Assembly (NCBI RefSeq): GCF_000332355.1
Contig: NZ_KB235958.1
Span: 160,245-203,510 of the forward strand
Source: Baaleninema simplex PCC 7105
GTDB taxonomy: Bacteria > Cyanobacteriota > Cyanobacteriia > Cyanobacteriales > Geitlerinemataceae
DNA: 43,266 bases
Reading direction: 5' to 3'
Positions 7,987 through 18,534 of this stretch are shown here, in pieces. Made by a program: the position numbers and the translations under genes. The notes under the pieces were generated by a model that was given only the letters and a program-made list of their open reading frames with translations, was not told the origin of the DNA and ran no database searches. The first letter of the stretch is position 1; every line of letters begins with the position of its first letter.

Positions 7987-8861
7987 GTTATAAGAGAATC
8001 GAACTCAGGCGATCGAAATGGTAACTAAGCCCTCTCGTTTCTCGATGATGCTGGAGGGCTAATGTTTAGCTTCATTCGTACTGTTGCGATCGCGTTTGTT
8101 CGTTTGAATTATTGTCTTCACCACAGAGGCACAGAGGACACAGAGAAGGGCTTGCCATGTTTGATAAAACTACGTTTGAAATTCGGATTCCGCATCGTAT
8201 CATTTTTTTATAAACTTTGCTATATGGCAATATTAAATAATTCGTGGCAAAATCCCCTATCGGTCAATGGCTGTGTGAGATCCTCAGCATCTTGTGGGTG
8301 TCGAGGATCTGAGGAGACCATCCGACCTTTAGTCTGGAGTTTCACTTCTGTTAGTTGCCACAAATGAATTAAAATTGCTATAAATGGTTGTAGGTTGGTT
8401 CGATCGAGGAAATCTAATAAAAAGTACCTACACTTACGACTGTTGAGTTGAGGCGAAGAAACTCAACTTATGTGACAAATAAACTTGCGGACTATCTCTA
8501 ACAAGTTTAACGAAAAATGGTATCAATTCAAATTTTCACGCCGAAGTGTGAAAACGCGATCGTATCAGTACGTTATCGAAACTCGCAAGAGAGAGCTTTG
8601 TTTTGAGATCGTTAGTTATGGTGCTGCATTTAAGCTTGATTTTGTCTGTACGATATCAGACTTATAATGTTTTTTTTTGATGACCAATTCTACGAATATT
8701 AATAAATACAACGATATAAAAACATAAAAACTTATTAGCTAACCAAACTTTTTTATGTTAAAAAGAGGATAAACCTTACCCACTAATCGGTCGCGTCTTG
8801 TTGAGGTTCTCACGACCCAGAACTGGGACGCGAACCGTTCGATCTCGTCCAAAATTTCTTG
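7987..8861. other. Long intergenic region with repeats and hairpins, no convincing gene
   Basis: 875 bases without a supported gene. It contains a possible terminator for rimK (AGCCCTC at 8028-8034 pairing with GAGGGCT at 8054-8060), a copy of the CACCACAGAGGCACAGAGG repeat at 8117-8149, and an inverted repeat AGATCCTC (8278-8285) / GAGGATCT (8303-8310). A stem GTTGAGTT / AACTCAAC lies near 8443-8470. The stretch from 8650 to 8770 is very AT-rich. Two short open frames (8062-8367, 8485-8667) run across repeats or have no protein-like features. The length suggests room for a regulated promoter of the large histidine kinase. Confidence 0.6.
8117..8149 (+). repeat. Dispersed CACCACAGAGGCACAGAGG repeat, copy A
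   Basis: TTCACCACAGAGGCACAGAGG followed by ACACAGAG. The reverse complement of nearly the same sequence occurs at 13735-13764, so the two copies flank the histidine kinase gene in inverted orientation. Confidence 0.85.
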
Positions 8862-11800
8862 ATGTCTTCTTCCCATTCCCTGCCGTTCGATGCGTCGTCT
8901 TCACCTGGAGATCGATTTGCAGTCGTCGGCATCGGAGCTTCTGCCGGAGGACTCAGCGCCCTCGGAGCCTTTTTCAAGAACGTCCCCCCCGATTCCGAGC
9001 TGGCGTTCGTCGTCGTGCAACACCTGGCGGCTAACTTCGAGAGTGCCTTACCCCTTCTGATTCAAAATCAAACTCAGCTTGCGGTGCGAGTCGTTCGCGA
9101 CGGATTAGCCATCGAACCGAATACAATCTACGTCATTCCCCCGAGGGCGAGGCTCGTGGCTCGCCAGCAACGGCTTTATCTATTCGAGCCTCAGTTAGAA
9201 ACGTCGGGTCTCGACTTCCCTATCGATCGCTTTTTCGGCAGTTTGGCTAACGATATGGGCGCTCGGGCGATCGGGATCGTTCTTTCGGGAACTGGTAGCG
9301 ATGGAACCTTGGGCTTACAAGCCATTCGGGAAGCTGGCGGGTTGACCTTTGCCCAATCTCCCGCATCGGCAGAGTTTTCGGGAATGCCCGAAAGTGCGAT
9401 CGACAGTGGTGTCGTCGATCTGGTGTTGTCTCCCGAAGAACTGGCGCGAACCCTGGTGCGATCGCTCCAGCAAAACAACTCACCTCTACGTTCTTCAACA
9501 GAATCCTGGTGCAGCAATCTCTCGGACGATCTCTCGCTTCCCCTCGACGACATTATCGAGTCTCTTTCAGAGGACGATAGCCTCGATTTTTCTCACTACA
9601 AAACGGGAACGCTCACCCGCCGCATTCAACGTCGATTGTTACTGAGCGATTGCAGCGATATCCGAGCATATCTCGACTATCTCAAGAACTCTCCAACTGA
9701 GCGCCAGCGACTGCGGCGGGATCTCCTCGTCAGCGTCACCAGTTTCTTTCGCGATGTCGAAACTTGGCAAGTTCTCGAAACAAAGGTGTTACCTCCCTTG
9801 CTGGAGCGTCTCACTCGAGGGCAGCAGCTACGGGCTTGGGTAACCGCCTGTGCGACGGGAGAAGAAGCCTATTCGATGGCAATGGTTCTCGACGAGGCGC
9901 GACGGCGGGCGAACCGACGCCTGGACGTGAAGATTTTCGCGACGGACATCGACGCGATCGCCCTCGAACGAGCCTCCCTCGGTATTTACCCGGAAACCCT
10001 CGCCGATCGCATCTCTCCCGAACGGCTCGATCGCTATTTCACCGTTCGAGACGGTCAGCTTCAAGTTCGCCGGGAACTGCGGGACTTACTGGTTTTTTCT
10101 CCCCACAACCTGATTAAAAACGTGGGATTCTCCAGAATGCATGTGGTGAGCTGTCGCAACGTGCTGATTTATATGCAGCCTCACCTGCAACAACAGGTGT
10201 TGAGAACCCTGCACTTCTCCTTAGTACACCAGGGCGTTCTCTTTTTGGGAAGTTCTGAAACCCTCGGGAATCTCGATGGGGAATTCGAGAGCCTCGATTC
10301 GGCAACGAAACTGTTTCGCAAACGTCGCGACGTGCGCTTGAACCTGTCGCCTCGCAACCTCGAACCCCTGCAGCATCGCGCCCTCCACCGACCCCCTGCC
10401 GAAATGAAAACACCTCGGTTCGATCCGATTTTACAAGCGGCGTTTGAAACCCTCGTAGCCGATCGCAATGCGACCTGTTTCGTTGTCGGTAGCGGCGATC
10501 GCCTGTTACACGTTTTCGGCGACGGACTCCAACTGTTACAGGTTCCGAAAGGGGCCTTCAAAATCGATACAATGCTGCCTCAAGCGTTGCACCTGCCCCT
10601 CAAAGCCGCCTTGCAACGGGCCCGGCGAGAACAGAAAACCGTGCGCTATCGGGGAATTCGCTGGCAACAGGAGGGAGAGACGGTCGTTAACCTCAACCTC
10701 AACGCCGCCTATTGTCCGGCAAACTCTCCGGTAGAGGAATGTTTTGCGATTTCGATCTCAGCCGACGGTTCGCCGGAGATCGGACGTCCCAAGGCGTTGG
10801 AATTCGAGACGGATGCGGAAGCTGCCCAGCGAGTTTTGGAATTGGAAACCGAGCTTCAAAACATTCGCGAAAACCTGCAACAGACGATCGAAGAACTCGA
10901 AGTCAGCAACGAAGAACAACAGGCGACGAACGAAGAACTTTTAGCCTCGAACGAGGAACTGCAAAGTACGAACGAGGAACTTCAGTCGGTTAACGAAGAA
11001 CTCCACACCCTCAACGCCGAATATCAGTCGAAAATTCGCGAGTTAGCGGCTCTCAACGAAGATACGAATAATTTTATCGACAGTACCCAAATTGGCGTAA
11101 TTTTCGTCGATCGCACCCTGCGAGTTCGCAAGTTTACCCCCGCCGTGACGAACGCCGTTCCCTTAGTCGAGAGCGATATCGGGCGTCCTCTCCAACATTT
11201 TTCAAACAACCTCGACGTTCCCGATTTACTCGATCGCCTAACTGAAGTGACGGACAACGGCGGTGAATTTTCTCAGGAAGTCTACAATCGCGAAACCCAA
11301 AGCTGGTTTTTGCTGCGGGTCAATCCTTTTCGCCGACGAGATGGCAGTTTCGACGGGTTAGTGTTGAGTCTCGTAGACGTAAACCCTCTCAAACACGCGC
11401 AGGAGGAAATCGCGCGAAAAAACGCCGAGTTGAGCTATCTCTACAGTACGTTACCTGTGGGGTTGGCTTTGGTCGATGAAAACTTAGTGTTTCTCAAAAT
11501 TAACGATATCCTGGCGGAGATAAACGGACTTACGGCTCGAGACCATATTGGGAAGACGGTTCGCGAGATTTTGCCGGAACTGGCTGAGGAGTTAGAGCAG
11601 CTTTACCAACGAGTTCTCGCCACTCGAGAGCCGATTCGCAATCTCGAAGTTGGCGGTATCACGCCGGCCGATCCCCAGCGTCTGCGGACGTGGTTAATCA
11701 GTTATAATCCCCTGGAACTCCCTGACGGAAAGCTTGCGGTCAGTTCGGTGGTGACGGACATTACCGAACTCAAGGCGGCGCAACAGGCGGTGGAAGACCG

Positions 11801-13631
11801 CGAAGCGCACTATCGCTTCGTGACGGACAATATTCAAGAGGCGATCTTTCAAACGGACGATCGGGGACGGTTGACGTTTTTGAATGCGGCGTGGACACGG
11901 CTGTTTGGGTTCGCGATCGCGGACAGTTTGGGACGACCGCTCGAGGCGTTTTTGCACCCGGACGATCGCGAACCGTTCGAGGCACTTCGACAGGCGGTTT
12001 TTAGCGACGGGGGAGACGAGAGAATTGTTGAAATACGCTTGGTGACGCGATCGCGCGAGATACGCTGGCTCGAGGTGTGGTTGCGGGAACTGCGGGACGG
12101 TCAGCGGGGAACGGTGAAACTGTTTGGAACGCTCAACGATATTAGCGATCGTAAGGCGGCGGAATGGGAATTCGAGCGGCTCAACCACGAACTCGAGGAT
12201 CGAGTTGAGGAGAGAACTCGGGAACTCCAGGCGTCTCGGGAAGCGTTGGAGCGACAGGAATCGGAGTTTCGCCGCTTGCTGGCTAACACGCCGGATATTA
12301 TCAGTCGGTTCGATCGCCAGTTGCGCTATCGCTATACGAACGCCACGATTCCCCCGAGAACGGACGAGCCCACGAAACTTGTCGGTCGAACTTTGGCGGA
12401 AACGGGAGTTTCGACGGAGTACGCCGACACCTGCGAGGCGGCGATGCGCCAGGTTCTCGAGACGGGGGAAGCGGTAAAGGTGGAGGAGTATTTTTCCGAA
12501 GACGATCGCTGGTATGAGATTCGCGTGATTCCCGAGTTCGATGGGACTTCTGAGGTCGTTACGCTGTTGAAAATCGTTCGGGACGTGACGGCGGCGAAAC
12601 GGGCCGAGACGGAACTCCGCAGCAGCGAGGAGAAGTTCCGCCAACTCACCGAACATATTGAGGAGGTGTTTTATTTAACTGACCTCGAAACTCACGAGGT
12701 TCTTTACGTCAGTCCGGCTTACGAGCAAATTTGGGGGATTTCGCGAGAGCGACTGTACGATCGCTCGCTGTCGTGGCTCGATCCGATTCATCCGAGCGAT
12801 CGCGATGGTGTCGCGTCGGCGTGGAAAGTGTTTTTTGAGGGACGAGGGGCGTACAACATCGAATATCGTATCTTGCGCGGGGAGAACGAGATTCGTTGGA
12901 TACGGGATACGGCGTTTTTGATTCGCGATCGTACCGATCGACCTTATCGAATTGCGGGACTGGCGGAGGACATTACCGAACGCCACAATTACGAGGCGCG
13001 AATTCAGGCGTCGTTGCAGGAAAAGGAAGTGCTATTGCGGGAGATTCACCATCGGGTCAAAAACAATCTCAACGTGGTTCACAGTTTGCTGGCGATGCAG
13101 GCGCGTCAGGTCGGGGATAAACGGATGAAATCGCTGTTGCTCGAAAGTCAAAGTCGCCTGCGGACGATGGCGTTGATTCACGAGCATTTGTATCGGTCGG
13201 AATCTCTCTCGAAAATCGATTTTTCAAACTATTTGAGAAGTGCGATCGGGCATTTGTCGGATTTGTTCGAGCTGCATCGACAACCGATCGAGGTTCGTAT
13301 CGAAGCCGAGGCGATCGAATTGAGTATCGAAACGGCGATTCCCTGCGGTTTAATCGTCAACGAACTCCTCTCAAATGCGATCGAACACGCATTTCCCGAC
13401 GGAAACGGCGGCGAGATTTGGGTCACGTTGCGGGAACGGGATAACACGACCGTTGAAGTGGCCGTTTGCGACAACGGCGTGGGAATTCCCAAGGAATACT
13501 TGCAAGGACGCCCGAAATCGATGGGGTTGAAGCTAGTTAATATTCTGGTCGATCAACTCGATGCTACTTTTGAATGCGAAGTGGCAAACGGGACAAATTG
13601 TCGAATTGCGATCGTGCGATCGATGGATTGA
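8862..13631 (+). CDS. CheB-CheR-multi-PAS hybrid sensor histidine kinase (HisKA_2)
   Basis: 1589 residues. Residues 20-200 are a CheB methylesterase domain without receiver, with the catalytic triad visible: Ser28 in GIGASAGG, His54 in VVQHL, Asp147 in GTGSDGT. A CheR methyltransferase follows (about 230-500) with [18 protein letters not shown] and FATDID for SAM binding and [10 protein letters not shown] coiled coil rich in [12 protein letters not shown]-type heptads is at about 655-735. Four to five PAS/PAC domains follow to about 1385, then a HisKA_2 dimerisation domain with His1396-His1397 in [17 protein letters not shown] and a HATPase ([29 protein letters not shown]). It is a cytosolic signalling protein with no membrane segment. 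The start is the ATG at 8862, one codon after a TTG. No receptor or response regulator lies nearby, so its target is unknown. Confidence 0.93.
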   Translation: MSSSHSLPFDASSSPGDRFAVVGIGASAGGLSALGAFFKNVPPDSELAFVVVQHLAANFESALPLLIQNQTQLAVRVVRDGLAIEPNTIYVIPPRARLVARQQRLYLFEPQLETSGLDFPIDRFFGSLANDMGARAIGIVLSGTGSDGTLGLQAIREAGGLTFAQSPASAEFSGMPESAIDSGVVDLVLSPEELARTLVRSLQQNNSPLRSSTESWCSNLSDDLSLPLDDIIESLSEDDSLDFSHYKTGTLTRRIQRRLLLSDCSDIRAYLDYLKNSPTERQRLRRDLLVSVTSFFRDVETWQVLETKVLPPLLERLTRGQQLRAWVTACATGEEAYSMAMVLDEARRRANRRLDVKIFATDIDAIALERASLGIYPETLADRISPERLDRYFTVRDGQLQVRRELRDLLVFSPHNLIKNVGFSRMHVVSCRNVLIYMQPHLQQQVLRTLHFSLVHQGVLFLGSSETLGNLDGEFESLDSATKLFRKRRDVRLNLSPRNLEPLQHRALHRPPAEMKTPRFDPILQAAFETLVADRNATCFVVGSGDRLLHVFGDGLQLLQVPKGAFKIDTMLPQALHLPLKAALQRARREQKTVRYRGIRWQQEGETVVNLNLNAAYCPANSPVEECFAISISADGSPEIGRPKALEFETDAEAAQRVLELETELQNIRENLQQTIEELEVSNEEQQATNEELLASNEELQSTNEELQSVNEELHTLNAEYQSKIRELAALNEDTNNFIDSTQIGVIFVDRTLRVRKFTPAVTNAVPLVESDIGRPLQHFSNNLDVPDLLDRLTEVTDNGGEFSQEVYNRETQSWFLLRVNPFRRRDGSFDGLVLSLVDVNPLKHAQEEIARKNAELSYLYSTLPVGLALVDENLVFLKINDILAEINGLTARDHIGKTVREILPELAEELEQLYQRVLATREPIRNLEVGGITPADPQRLRTWLISYNPLELPDGKLAVSSVVTDITELKAAQQAVEDREAHYRFVTDNIQEAIFQTDDRGRLTFLNAAWTRLFGFAIADSLGRPLEAFLHPDDREPFEALRQAVFSDGGDERIVEIRLVTRSREIRWLEVWLRELRDGQRGTVKLFGTLNDISDRKAAEWEFERLNHELEDRVEERTRELQASREALERQESEFRRLLANTPDIISRFDRQLRYRYTNATIPPRTDEPTKLVGRTLAETGVSTEYADTCEAAMRQVLETGEAVKVEEYFSEDDRWYEIRVIPEFDGTSEVVTLLKIVRDVTAAKRAETELRSSEEKFRQLTEHIEEVFYLTDLETHEVLYVSPAYEQIWGISRERLYDRSLSWLDPIHPSDRDGVASAWKVFFEGRGAYNIEYRILRGENEIRWIRDTAFLIRDRTDRPYRIAGLAEDITERHNYEARIQASLQEKEVLLREIHHRVKNNLNVVHSLLAMQARQVGDKRMKSLLLESQSRLRTMALIHEHLYRSESLSKIDFSNYLRSAIGHLSDLFELHRQPIEVRIEAEAIELSIETAIPCGLIVNELLSNAIEHAFPDGNGGEIWVTLRERDNTTVEVAVCDNGVGIPKEYLQGRPKSMGLKLVNILVDQLDATFECEVANGTNCRIAIVRSMD

Positions 13632-13669
13632 ACGAGAGCGCGACGCCTCCCCACCTGGCGCTCTCGTTC
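13630..13669 (+). terminator. Stem-loop overlapping the kinase stop codon
   Basis: A 12-bp perfect inverted repeat: GAACGAGAGCGC at 13630-13641 pairs with GCGCTCTCGTTC at 13658-13669, with a 16-base loop. The left arm starts inside the TGA stop of the kinase. There is no clear T-run after it, so factor-independent termination is uncertain. It may instead protect the mRNA 3' end. Confidence 0.6.
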
Positions 13670-13688
13670 AAATCCCCGGCATCTCTCC

Positions 13689-13721
13689 AGATCCCCGGCA
13701 TCTTGGAGATGCCGGGGATCT
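13689..13721. terminator. Perfect 15-bp hairpin between convergent genes
   Basis: AGATCCCCGGCATCT at 13689-13703 and its exact complement at 13707-13721 are separated by only TGG. A third, direct copy of ATCCCCGGCATCT lies just before, at 13672-13684. The position between a plus-strand and a minus-strand gene suits a bidirectional terminator, but no T-run is seen. It may equally be a dispersed repetitive palindrome. Confidence 0.65.
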
Positions 13722-13734
13722 CGCCGCAGTCAAA

Positions 13735-13764
13735 CCTCTGTGTTCTCTGTGTCTCTGTGGTGAA
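13735..13764 (-). repeat. Dispersed CACCACAGAGGCACAGAGG repeat, copy B (inverted)
   Basis: CCTCTGTGTTCTCTGTGTCT followed by CTGTGGTGAA, the reverse complement of copy A at 8117-8149 with a few mismatches. It ends 13 bases before the stop codon of the minus-strand glycosyltransferase. Confidence 0.85.
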
Positions 13765-13776
13765 TCCCCCCAAACA

Positions 13777-16700
13777 CTACCCGAAAAACCGCTGGTAATC
13801 CGCCATCAACCACCCCGGTAACGTCGCTTGAGCGTTGGCAAAACTCAACTGGTCGCGACGACAATACAACATCGCCGCCAAGAAGCAGTTGAGAGATTTC
13901 GGACGGCTCATTCCATGAGCCAATTCTGCTTTCAACTGACCGAATAACGACTGCTCCGCCTCCGTGCGGGGTAAACGCTGCAAGCCACTCCCCACAAGGT
14001 TTCGCTGAGCTTCACCCATTGCCCCACCATAAGCCGCTTCCAGTTGTTCGGGAGGCAAGCTCAGCCAATACTGAGCCAACAATTGCCGTAGTTGGCGCAG
14101 TTGGGCGATCGCGTTAGCATCGTTAGCGTCAATTTGGAACAAATTCAGAAAAGTCGAAAGCCGCTTGAGAAACTCCGGACTCGGCGGTTGCGCCTCCGTC
14201 CCCGCCACCGTCACAGCGCCTTCAAACACCTTCTCATAATCCGCAATCAACCACTCCGGAAGCCGACTCCGAGCGTCCCGAACCTTCATCTGGTCCGGAG
14301 GATAGAACAACATCGCCCCCATCAACGCATTGAGAGACTGCGGTTTATCCAAACCCATCCCTAACTGCGTCAACTCCTGACGGTACTGCATATCCGCCTG
14401 GCTGAGAGGTTCCTTCTGAAAGCCGCTTCCGAGTAAAATTCGATAGCCGCGACCGAGATCTCCTTTATAGACCGTTTCCAAGTCCCCATCTGGAACCGTC
14501 ATCCAATGTTCCGCGAACTTCCGGCGAATCTGGTGCAACTGCGCGATAATCGACTGGTCGGAAGGGTCGATTTGATAGAGATTGACCGTTCCCAACAGGC
14601 GATTGAGGAACTTAGGACTGTTAACAGGATCGTCGGGAATCTCCGTCGGAATCTCCGCCGCTGGCGTCGTCACCGTCGCCGTCGCCGCCTCCGGGGTAAG
14701 AACCGACTCGAACACCGCCGCATAATCCCCGTACAGCCACGCCGGAAGTCGCGTTTGAGCGTTTTGCACCTTCATCGTTCCCGGCGGGAAAAAGAGGAAC
14801 AGCCCCAAAATCGCATTGAGAGCTTTCGGCTGTCCCGACTTCCACACCTGCGCCAACTGTTGCTTGAGTTGGTTTTCCGGTTCGCTAATCGGCTCTTTCT
14901 GGAATCCACTTCGCAGCAAAGCCTGATAAGCGTTCCCCACCTCCGAAGCATAGAGCGTTTCCAACTGTTCCGTCGGATGCGCCATCAACAACTGACAAAG
15001 TTGATACCGCAGTTTCCGCAGTTCCGTCGCGTTCGCCGTATCCGAGGAGTCGATGTCGTACAGATTGACACAGCCGACAATCCGGTTGAGAAAGGCGGTG
15101 AGGTCCGTTTGGGGTTGTGGCGGCGGCGTCGGCGCAGGAGGAACCGGTTCGGTGGCTTGAGGTTCCGTTTCAAACACCGCTTCGTAATCCGCCACCAACC
15201 ACGCCGGGAGGCGGTTTCGCGCGTCTCGGACTTTCATCTCGTCGGCGGGATAGAACAGCATCGCCCCCATCAACGCATTGAGCGCCTTGGGTTTCGTCAA
15301 TCCCGCCCCCAATTCCGTCAGGTCTTGGCGGTACTGGGTATCAGCCTCGCTGAGGGGTTCTTTCTGGAAATCGCTTTTCAGAATGGCTTGGAAGGCTTTG
15401 CCGATTTCGCCAGTATAGGCTGATTCCAGTTGCTCCGTCGGTAGCGTCATCCAATATTCGACCAATTGTCGCCGCAGTTGGTGCAGTTCGTCGATAATGG
15501 ACTGTTCGCTGGGGTCGATGTAATAGATATTGCAGCAGCCGATAGTGCGGTTGATAAACACTTGGCTGGTGGGGTGTTCGTCCGGTTGAGACGGCGTGGG
15601 TTGCGAGACCCCTTCGTTCACCAATCGTTCGAGGAGGCTGGCAAATTTCGCCCCGAACGCCTTACTGTCGAGGAACGGCGGCGTTTGCTGCATTCCCTGT
15701 TGAATTTGTTGCCGTTTAGCGAGGCGGAAGTTAGCATCCGTCGCCAGTTTAGTCGCCAGTTGAACGTACCCGTCTTCGCTGTCGGCGATGAGGTCGGGGA
15801 TTTGCAGCTCTCGCAGCAAGGCGGCGGACTGACGGAATCGCAGTTCTGAGCCTTCCATCGCCACGATGGGCAGTCCCACCCGCAGGGGGTCGAGGACAGA
15901 GGCGGCACCGGAGTAGGGGAAGGAGTCGAGATAGACATCCGCCTGTTGGAGAGCTTGGCGAATATCGGCTCGATTGGGCAGGGTTTTGATGAGGAGGAGC
16001 CGTTTCAAATCGACGCCGTACTTACGAAATGCCCCTTGCATCTGTTTGAAGAAGGGCATTTCGAGCTGGGGATGCCGTCCCCAGTTGGGACCGAAGGGGT
16101 AGATGGCGAGGATGGAGTTGGGAACCGCAGCCAGGAGTTTCGCCCAGGTTTCCCGCAGTTCCGGGTTAACTTTGCGGAAGTTCGCCCCGGACATAAACAC
16201 GATGGTACCTTCGGGAAGTCCCCAGGTGGAGCGGTCGAGGTTGACCGTGGGGGTATCGGTATCCGGGGGAAATTGGAAACAGAGTCCGGAACCCTCCACG
16301 GTGACGAGTTTCTCGCTGTAATGGCTGGGGTCGGTGGCGGTGAGGGAACCGCCGATATAGACATCCAGATTCCGCATTCCGGTGGTGGTGGGGGCGGAGA
16401 GTCCGGTGGTTTGGATGCGGGCGAGGCGGTGCAGGGACAGCAGCGTGAGGGGGTAAGACCGGGCGGTGATATTCGTTCCAATCAGGAGTACGTCCAGGTC
16501 GTCGCTGCGGACGGCGTTCACCATGTTGGGGAGGTTATTCGCCGGGAGGGTGGTGAATTTATCGGCCCGTTCTCGACAGTATTGTTCGTGGGGGTGTCCG
16601 GTGGTTTGTAGGCTGTAGAGGTACACCTCGAAGCGGTTTCGGTCGAGATGCTCGAAAGCGGGAATAGTGGTGAAGGTTTCGGCGGTGGGGAGGTAGTTGA

Positions 16701-18438
16701 GACAGAGGACGCCGAAACGGAGCTTGCGGTGCGACCCCGCGCCGGTTTCCGGCGCTAGGGAACGCGCACCAAGAGAGCGGTTTTGGGGACGGGGTGGGAA
16801 CTGGTAGTCCAGTTGGGAACCGGCCTGTTCGAGGTATCGTTCGAGGATGGCAGCGCGTTTTTGTTGGATGTCCCGTTGGTCGCGCTGGCTGAAGCAGAGG
16901 GGGGTGAGGTTAGCTAGGTTAGCGAACGCCTGGGTAACGGTTTTCCAGGTGGGGTTGTCGGGGTTGCTGAGGATTTTGTTGTGGAGGTAGGTCGTCCAGT
17001 GGGTGAGGTATTGGTGATAGGCGTCTACTTCGCCCACGTCTTTGAACAGACGGGGCGACTCGAACATGAAGTTGAGGTAGGTTCCGGTCATCCAACTGGG
17101 GATGGGGGCGTTTTGATATTGGATGTCGAACTGGTGGGGGTAGCCGTAGAGGGCGGCGGCGAAAAAGGCTTGGATGGCTTGGGGTGCGCCGAGTCCCTGG
17201 CTGAGTTTTTGGGACAGTTGGGCGATGGTGGTGCGGTCGGTGTCGGTGAGGGGTTCGTTTTTAAGGGAACTCTGCCACAGTTGTTTGTAGGTTTGGCCGA
17301 GTTGTCCGGTGAGTTGGGGGTGGAGTTGGTCGGTGGGGAGGTTGAGGAGGTGTTGGGCGACGGCGGTTCGGATGCGACGGAGTTGGTCGAGGGCGTCGCT
17401 GTTGAGGGGGTTGTGTTGGCAGGTTTGGAGGAGTTGAGTGGCTTGGGGGATTAACTGAGAGAGAGGTAGGTTTTCTGTCTTTTGTTCCATAGCTCGAGTG
17501 TCAGAAGTCGAAACGGTTGCAGTCAAGGCAGGAATTTTTTTAAACCGGATGCTTTCCCCCAAAGAGGCTTGAGGTAGAAAGGGTAACACTTGTTGCTTGG
17601 TTTCGTTCAGGATATGAATATAATTTTGATAAATTAACGATAAAGCTTCAGGATTTTTTTCGACTCGATAAAAACTCAAATTTGGATCGTAAACATTGGG
17701 TTCTTTTTCTTTGAAGCCATGAAAATGGTAAAAAACAAGAGGTTGCTCGTCTACCCAAAATTGACCGTCTTTAAATTGAATATTGAATCGATCGACATTC
17801 CACGGTGCTAAATTAGCCCCTTTATGCTGTAAAATAGCGACATTTTTAAATCGAATAGGTAATTCATTTAAATACTTTTGATCGGCAAACTTTCCGTCTT
17901 TATGATAATCGTGACACCATTCTAAACATCGCTCTCGCCACCAGTTCAGTCCTGCTAATCCATGAGAGTCTCGGCGAAAGCACACCCAACCGGCATTATA
18001 AAGTCCGTTAAATTTTAATCCTTCGAGTTTGGGTGGAAATCGATGTTCTACGACAGCGATCGAACGCTCTCCAATTTCTTCATAAATGGGTTCGAGATCG
18101 GAAAAGAAAAACTGATCTGAATCAACATAAGAAATCAGATCGATTTTGGAATCTTGACTCAAAATGTATTTAGCTAAACAGGATTTGCACGTAAAGTAAT
18201 ATTCTACTAAAGTGCGATCGTGTTTGGCTTGGAGAAGCCCTCTATCTGCTTGTTCCAGGGTTTCTAAATCAACCAACTTGAGGTGAGGAAGTGCGAGTTG
18301 TTTGAGAACTTCGTAACAAAGGCGATCGAGACATAAAACCCAAAGCTCGAAAGCTTGGCAGTTTTGAGTTAAAGAGCGATAGAGTGCTAAGCCTTTGGGT
18401 AGATAACGATGGTCGAAAAACGTGCAAAAATAACGCAT
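13777..18438 (-). CDS. Giant fusion: GT-A-like transferase + SPINDLY/OGT (GT41) + five ~130-residue repeats
   Basis: 1553 residues. Residues 1 to about 290 look like a nucleotide-diphospho-sugar transferase: the N-terminus RYFCTFFDHRYLPKGLALYRSL, DSDQFFF as a DxD-type site, and NGLYNAGWVCFRRD. Residues 573 to about 938 are an O-GlcNAc transferase C-terminal domain of the SPINDLY type (RFGVLCLNYLP, FMSGANFRKVNPEL, PNRADIRQALQQADVYLDSFPYSG). A unit of about 130 residues occurs five times: diverged at 328-460 and clearly at 960-1090, 1115-1244, 1276-1406 and 1423-1552. Each unit carries a QKEPLSEAD-like patch, a PKALNALMGAMLFYP-like helix and a closing LPxWLxxDYxxxFE. The repeats are joined by Pro/Thr-rich linkers. 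The protein should be cytosolic and act on proteins or lipid-linked glycans. Substrate unknown. The repeat family is not one I can name. Confidence 0.88.
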   Translation of the reverse strand: MRYFCTFFDHRYLPKGLALYRSLTQNCQAFELWVLCLDRLCYEVLKQLALPHLKLVDLETLEQADRGLLQAKHDRTLVEYYFTCKSCLAKYILSQDSKIDLISYVDSDQFFFSDLEPIYEEIGERSIAVVEHRFPPKLEGLKFNGLYNAGWVCFRRDSHGLAGLNWWRERCLEWCHDYHKDGKFADQKYLNELPIRFKNVAILQHKGANLAPWNVDRFNIQFKDGQFWVDEQPLVFYHFHGFKEKEPNVYDPNLSFYRVEKNPEALSLIYQNYIHILNETKQQVLPFLPQASLGESIRFKKIPALTATVSTSDTRAMEQKTENLPLSQLIPQATQLLQTCQHNPLNSDALDQLRRIRTAVAQHLLNLPTDQLHPQLTGQLGQTYKQLWQSSLKNEPLTDTDRTTIAQLSQKLSQGLGAPQAIQAFFAAALYGYPHQFDIQYQNAPIPSWMTGTYLNFMFESPRLFKDVGEVDAYHQYLTHWTTYLHNKILSNPDNPTWKTVTQAFANLANLTPLCFSQRDQRDIQQKRAAILERYLEQAGSQLDYQFPPRPQNRSLGARSLAPETGAGSHRKLRFGVLCLNYLPTAETFTTIPAFEHLDRNRFEVYLYSLQTTGHPHEQYCRERADKFTTLPANNLPNMVNAVRSDDLDVLLIGTNITARSYPLTLLSLHRLARIQTTGLSAPTTTGMRNLDVYIGGSLTATDPSHYSEKLVTVEGSGLCFQFPPDTDTPTVNLDRSTWGLPEGTIVFMSGANFRKVNPELRETWAKLLAAVPNSILAIYPFGPNWGRHPQLEMPFFKQMQGAFRKYGVDLKRLLLIKTLPNRADIRQALQQADVYLDSFPYSGAASVLDPLRVGLPIVAMEGSELRFRQSAALLRELQIPDLIADSEDGYVQLATKLATDANFRLAKRQQIQQGMQQTPPFLDSKAFGAKFASLLERLVNEGVSQPTPSQPDEHPTSQVFINRTIGCCNIYYIDPSEQSIIDELHQLRRQLVEYWMTLPTEQLESAYTGEIGKAFQAILKSDFQKEPLSEADTQYRQDLTELGAGLTKPKALNALMGAMLFYPADEMKVRDARNRLPAWLVADYEAVFETEPQATEPVPPAPTPPPQPQTDLTAFLNRIVGCVNLYDIDSSDTANATELRKLRYQLCQLLMAHPTEQLETLYASEVGNAYQALLRSGFQKEPISEPENQLKQQLAQVWKSGQPKALNAILGLFLFFPPGTMKVQNAQTRLPAWLYGDYAAVFESVLTPEAATATVTTPAAEIPTEIPDDPVNSPKFLNRLLGTVNLYQIDPSDQSIIAQLHQIRRKFAEHWMTVPDGDLETVYKGDLGRGYRILLGSGFQKEPLSQADMQYRQELTQLGMGLDKPQSLNALMGAMLFYPPDQMKVRDARSRLPEWLIADYEKVFEGAVTVAGTEAQPPSPEFLKRLSTFLNLFQIDANDANAIAQLRQLRQLLAQYWLSLPPEQLEAAYGGAMGEAQRNLVGSGLQRLPRTEAEQSLFGQLKAELAHGMSRPKSLNCFLAAMLYCRRDQLSFANAQATLPGWLMADYQRFFG
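13783..15561 (-). repeat. Four C-terminal protein repeats within the giant transferase
   Basis: Repeat blocks, in coding order, lie at 15561-15169, 15096-14707, 14613-14221 and 14172-13783. A fifth, diverged copy is at 17457-17059, upstream of the OGT domain. Copies 1 and 3 are the most alike (MKVRDARNRLPAWL versus MKVRDARSRLPEWL), so duplication has been stepwise rather than simultaneous. Confidence 0.85.
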
Positions 18439-18534
18439 CAGGTGAGCAGGGGTAAATATCTTCTACAATCCTATCACTAAGTAATCGAGCTAGATGACTC
18501 TTTTCTGGAAAAGCCAGGCTTTCAGAACTGCCGT

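Noticed and set aside
8062-8367. Open frame of 101 codons after rimK
   Set aside because: It translates a dispersed CACAGAGG repeat and a hairpin region, and its composition is not protein-like.
8485-8667. Open frame of 60 codons in the AT-rich intergenic region
   Set aside because: No ribosome site, no domain and no neighbour context; length expected by chance.
11694-12656. 320-codon antisense frame in the histidine kinase
   Set aside because: Arg-rich antisense of well-defined PAS domains.
14506-15423. Long plus-strand frame opposite the giant transferase repeats
   Set aside because: Arg-rich, low-complexity translation of the antisense of a GC-rich repeat region; a shadow frame.
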